NCBI RefSeq assembly: GCF_000006565.2
Contig: NC_031476.1
Span: 830,458-894,457 of the forward strand
Direction: 5' to 3'
Length of the DNA stretch: 64,000 nt
Source of the DNA: Toxoplasma gondii ME49
Taxonomy: Eukaryota > Apicomplexa > Conoidasida > Eucoccidiorida > Sarcocystidae
The notes beneath the pieces are model-generated. The model saw nothing but the letters and a program-made list of their open reading frames with translations. It was not told where the DNA came from and did no database searches. This document shows, piece by piece, positions 59,736-64,000 of this stretch (within the stretch, counting starts at the first letter, position 1; each line of letters opens with the position of its first letter). The translations under genes and the position numbers were made by a program.

Positions 59736-62700
59736 ATGTCGAAGCGCCCCACAAACAGCTTTCCGCTAGTAGATCCGAATCTGGCGCCCGCCGGCCTTCC
59801 TGGTCAGCAACGGAGGGTGTCGGGCGGCGACGGCCCTCATACTGGCACCGTTATTTTCGTGCGACGGCGTGTGCGCAAAGACGAAGATGAGGCTAATGGA
59901 ACCATAAGTATCGCCAGTGTAGTCCAGGCAGCAACCCGTAGTTTTGCTTTAGTGCAGACGGCGGAAGCTGGAAGGGGCAGCCAATCTCAGGAAGAACGCC
60001 CTGGCACAGTTTCAACCGACTTGATACACGTCGGACAACATGGGGTCTCTTCCAATCTTTGCCGGTATAGTCGGGATCAACTTACTTGCGACTCCAGCAA
60101 CGCTGATAAGCAACTACCCCATTGTGTCTACATGGGCACTTCAAACGTGGAAACAGTAGACACAAAGAAAAGAGAGAAAGAGGAATGGGAGAAAAGACCA
60201 CAGAAATCTGCATCACGCCGTCGCTCATGGGAGCTGGAAAGAGACAGTCGGGCATTGGTGGCCCACAGCAGCATTCAACTTTACTGGGAAAGGTTACAAC
60301 AAACCGTCGCAGCGCGGCTTTCCCGGCCAATTGAGGATACGCTGCTTACACAGTCATCAAACTACAGAATAAACAATGAGGTAAGCAGTGTGGGGAAGAT
60401 GGAGTGCAAGATCTCTGAATTTGTCTACATCAAGTGACAAATTCCCGGTTAAGACCACGTTGTCATCATCAGACATCAGAGGATCAACCGTTTTGCTCAA
60501 AAGAAACAAACCACAGGGTCATGTCATTAAACTGGAAATCCTCTTCGGAAACATTAGGCGGACGGTAGGTGTTTGCGAAGGGCCGAAATCGCTCTGGAAT
60601 GTCACTCGAATCACTGCACTGCACTGCATTGCATCGGATTGAGGGAAGAGGTAGACAGCATTATCACCGCGTATTCATGATTAATCCAAACGGAAATTCG
60701 AACCTGATTATTCCGCGCACCGCCTAGCGGATGGCGCGTCGAATATGTTCGAGTCGTCTCACAGTATCAATGTGTGCTGTGGCAGGTGGTGACCGACGCC
60801 GCGATGACAGCATCGTCGACCGACAATGAGCCAGTGAAGTGGTGCCTTTCTTTAAGGGACTGTGGAGAAACTGTATGTCCGATAGGAAACCCAAATGCCG
60901 GGTTGTTCGTGAGAATCCGACGCAGGAAACGGGAACCAGAAATTGTTGTTCCGCACCCCCGGTTGCTACCGGACAAGGACGCTGACTCCAGTTCCGCAGA
61001 GTTCTCGGTAAGCTCCAGTTCCGATCTGCCCAGAAATGCGCCCACCCCTTTTCAATGTTCCCCTTAATATCAGGTGCAACCTGGTGGCAAAAGCAATTCA
61101 CGTCCCAATTCGAATTCTAGTCATGTGATGTACCAATGAATTGTGTTCCGCTGTCCGTGCCGCACAGCTGCCCTGGAGCCTTAGGCACATATAGAAGAAA
61201 AACAAATCAATGTAAATGCATAACGGTGAAACACGTGTACTACATATGAACTTCACTCTAAACCCTACGATTCCTGCAGGAGAGTCTCACGTGGGTGTCC
61301 GAACCATACTTCGCGTGCCGGCTACATGAATATTTAAGCAAGTCCGTTTAATTATGTCCACACAACAGTTTCACACATAGTTCTCTTGTTGGAGACCCTG
61401 GGCGGCTGCAGCACTAGGACCGTCGGTCGCATTGATTTCGCCTTTCCTCAGACAAAAGTGAATTCCGAGAAGAGTTGCTCACAAAATGAAGCAAGGAGCC
61501 ACCAGGATACGCTGCGCGTACGTAGACAAGGGAAATGGGCTAGTGACAAGCAGACCGCGAAAGGCGCTGTTGCCACCCATTATGACCACTTGGCTATAAC
61601 TGGTACGATACGTATTAGTACCATCCCCGAAAATACACTTTTCGCAAGGCAGCGTAGCATCCTGCGGTACTCGATGCACCCGCACAAACCACGCTTAGAT
61701 TCAAATAAACATGCGTACGCACCTACTTTACAACAATTGTAGCGTTAGATAAAATAACTACAAGCGGCCGAAACGGCCACAACGGTGTGCAACATTAACT
61801 GAAAATCTACTTGTTATTCTCACGTCTGCAGGGCAGAAACACCTTCAAACCGGCCAGCAGGTGATGCTCACCCGACCCGTTTCACAGGCTGCGTCATCAG
61901 CGGCCTCCGAAATTGAAGAAAGACTCGACTCTCCCGTGTCTGTCACGCTTCCTGAAAAAAGCGGTATGACCAGAACGCCTGGGTGCCTCACCTGAAGGTG
62001 GCGCACGCCAGTTGACAGCCTACTGTTCTTAAGCCATAGACAAAGTCGACGACCTGAGTTCATTTATGAATCTAGGTGGGTGAGTGCGTCTGTAGCGTGT
62101 ATATGCTCATCTCTGTAGACTTGCGTAGACGTATGTATATGTGCGCATGCCTTGCGTATAACTGTATGTCGGCATGTGTCTGTATGCAGACGCCATTGCT
62201 GCATGCAGCATGAGTCTCATGCTTTCAATCCGGGGGGCAGGGGGCTCGGTAATGGTGACTAGAATGGTAGGGCACCACCAGGTTAGAGCTCTTCGACTTC
62301 TCTGTCCATTGCCTTCTTTTCAGGTGCAGCGTTTACGTTAATCCCAGCCCGGCTGTCATTCTCAGTCCTGGTAAATCAGGTGGCTTCGGCTTCATTGGAG
62401 CTTCGCAACACTGGCACGGTGGCATTTACTTTCTTGTGGACCCCTGAGAAAACAGCGTGTGACACTTCCAATGATCTCTTCATTAGTAATGACGAGGGCA
62501 TCCTTTTTCTGCCAGCGGATACAGCAGGTGAGTGAGCTGTCTGAATCCTCTCCAGCGCAACCTCCACGAAAACTCAGCAGGGCAGCACGCAGCAGATTTA
62601 CGTAAAAACTGGTCAGTAGTGGGGTGAGGTGTCATGCAGCTTCCCATGCAAATAGTGACGATCATTTTTTTCGAAAGTAATGCTGGTAACGGGAATGAAA

Positions 62701-64000
62701 TTTTTTGTTTATGTCAAGTGCATTCCGGTCACCAAGGCAACTAACTGAAGACGCAACAACGATAATGATGAATAATGATGAACATGCATGGCGCATTTTC
62801 TGGTGTTTCGACAGAAAGAAATAAGCGAGTCTCTTGATGGTAGGGTGTGTGCATTTTTTATCAAGGTCGGAGCTCCCACAGTTGTTTCCAAGTCTCTTCT
62901 GAAGCTGCGCGTCATTGAGTCCTGTAATTTGGATTATCAACGAGATTTCTGTGGTATTTTCTTTTGAAGCCGAACGTGCAGGCCGCCTGTTTTGCAGAAC
63001 GTTCAAAGGAATCATTCTTCCTGGTAACTCAGAACGCATTCAGTTTTCCTTTCGGGCGACCAGCCAAGGGGTATACCATGGGACGTGGAGGCTGACGCTT
63101 ACACCCCCAGGGGAGAGACAAAACCCCATTCTCGTGCCCATGTGGGCAGTCGTAGAGGGCATCGATGATAGTGCGCCTTCTGTCCACGACTTGGAACAAC
63201 GGCTACGTCGACGTGTGATCGGACAGTACATCAAGGAGATTCTCATAGTCCTTGTGGACAATTTACCGTATGGCGACACGTCAGGCCTGTGTAAGCAATG
63301 CTGTAAAAGACAGTCACACAGCAAATCTCTACGAACCGGCGATGCGAAACGGGGACTCAGTCGTCGCTCTCCGTACAAAGCTGGCAGTAAGAAGGCAATG
63401 AATGATCTTAGCTGGACCATTCACTGTTATTCCTCCTGAAATTCGCCGGGTGGTTGGCAGGCTCGTTCTTCGTCCACTCGGGCCGGCATCTTTGCTTTCC
63501 TCAAAAGTGTAAAGTATGTGGTACCGCAGTTTCTTGGATATAAACCGAAAATAACATGCTCTTCCACAAGGCAGCCGCAGTTTAACTCACTACTGTCGAC
63601 ACCACCACTCAGATTCTGCGTTTCACAAAGTTGTGCTCCTCAGCTTCCTTGTCCACGACGTCCGCTGTTCAGGTGTGGAACGGGCAAATATCCGAACATA
63701 CAAGTTCGAGCATATCAACTCGCTGTACCGCGTAGACGGTGCAGAAGCAATTGTCAAAGACTTCTTGAAGATTCGTGAGGACTTACGAGCCTTCAAAGAA
63801 GCTCTCACGTTGAAAGAAGCCGAAAATGCTGGACATCCTCATTCTGCATCGCCGCACCACGCGCCTAAAATTGCTCATCCAGGGACTGAGGAGTCACTGT
63901 CACTTGCAGTCCTCTTCGAGGAGATATTCATGCTCGACAGCATTCACTTAGAAGAAAAGAGACGCTTCGCCCTACGCCTTCAGATTCTCAGCAGCACTGC
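59736..64000 (+). CDS. MYCBPAP-like axonemal protein, 3' end outside window
   Basis: Homologues of MYCBP-associated protein (FAP147 in Chlamydomonas) belong to the ciliary central apparatus. Exon 1 is 59736-60380 and carries the family N-terminal helix (SSIQLYWERLQQTVAARLSR, then SSNYRINNE). Further exons: 60786-61007, 61832-61963, 62324-62527, 62982-63290 and 63673 to beyond the window; the last four junctions close in phase. They encode an Ig-like beta domain: RLSFSVLVNQVASASLELRN, TGTVAFTFLW, then FKGIILPGNSERIQFSFRAT and GVYHGTWRLTL, the typical order of this family. The last exon is helical and charged (VKDFLKIREDLRAFKEAL). The segments 60454-60564 and about 61412-61520 are probably exonic, but two frames compete and their joins are unresolved. 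In coccidians only the microgamete is flagellated, so stage-restricted expression is expected (inference). Confidence 0.72.

Overview
This is a eukaryotic nuclear window, almost certainly from a tissue-cyst-forming coccidian (Toxoplasma/Neospora/Hammondia type). The grounds are intron-rich genes with GT-AG introns, long (TA)n tracts in introns and intergenic DNA, frequent TGCATGC words, GC-balanced exons, large low-complexity insertions in otherwise conserved enzymes, and an apicomplexan-style channel-fused adenylate cyclase. No rRNA, tRNA, CRISPR array or transposon was seen. Exon boundaries were placed by hand from splice sites and reading-phase continuity; where the phase closes the protein is well supported, elsewhere the text says so.

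Layout. (1) 1-4525 (+): 3' half of a type I phosphatidylinositol 4-phosphate 5-kinase. (2) 7662-9761 (+): an acidic, helix-rich unknown protein, with further coding-like + strand exons to about 15990 that may belong to it. (3) 16906-18024 (-): a probable EMC10-like ER membrane complex subunit, divergent from an intronless cyclophilin at 18877-19395 (+). (4) 20416-21886 (-): an unrecognised secreted protein made of eight small exons. (5) 22475-30902 (-): an alpha-type adenylate cyclase, a voltage-sensor/channel-like membrane domain followed by a class III cyclase domain, about 22 exons. (6) 31992-40140 (-): a Spinster-like major facilitator transporter, nine exons. (7) 42807-47287 (-): a CDC123-family protein, with an unrecognised gene or 5' part just upstream (47998-50024, -). 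(8) 52149-56870 (+): the ALG1 mannosyltransferase of N-glycan assembly, five exons. (9) 59736 to beyond 64000 (+): a MYCBPAP-like axonemal protein, 3' truncated.

The genes do not form one pathway. Several concern signalling and trafficking (PIP2 synthesis, cAMP synthesis, ER insertion and glycosylation, transport). The most distinctive locus is the cyclase, which has a textbook S4 helix but replaces the pore loop by a cysteine-bearing ectodomain. Next come the micro-exon secreted protein, the CDC123 protein whose metal-binding motif is altered, and a short telomere-like tract near 42.7 kb.
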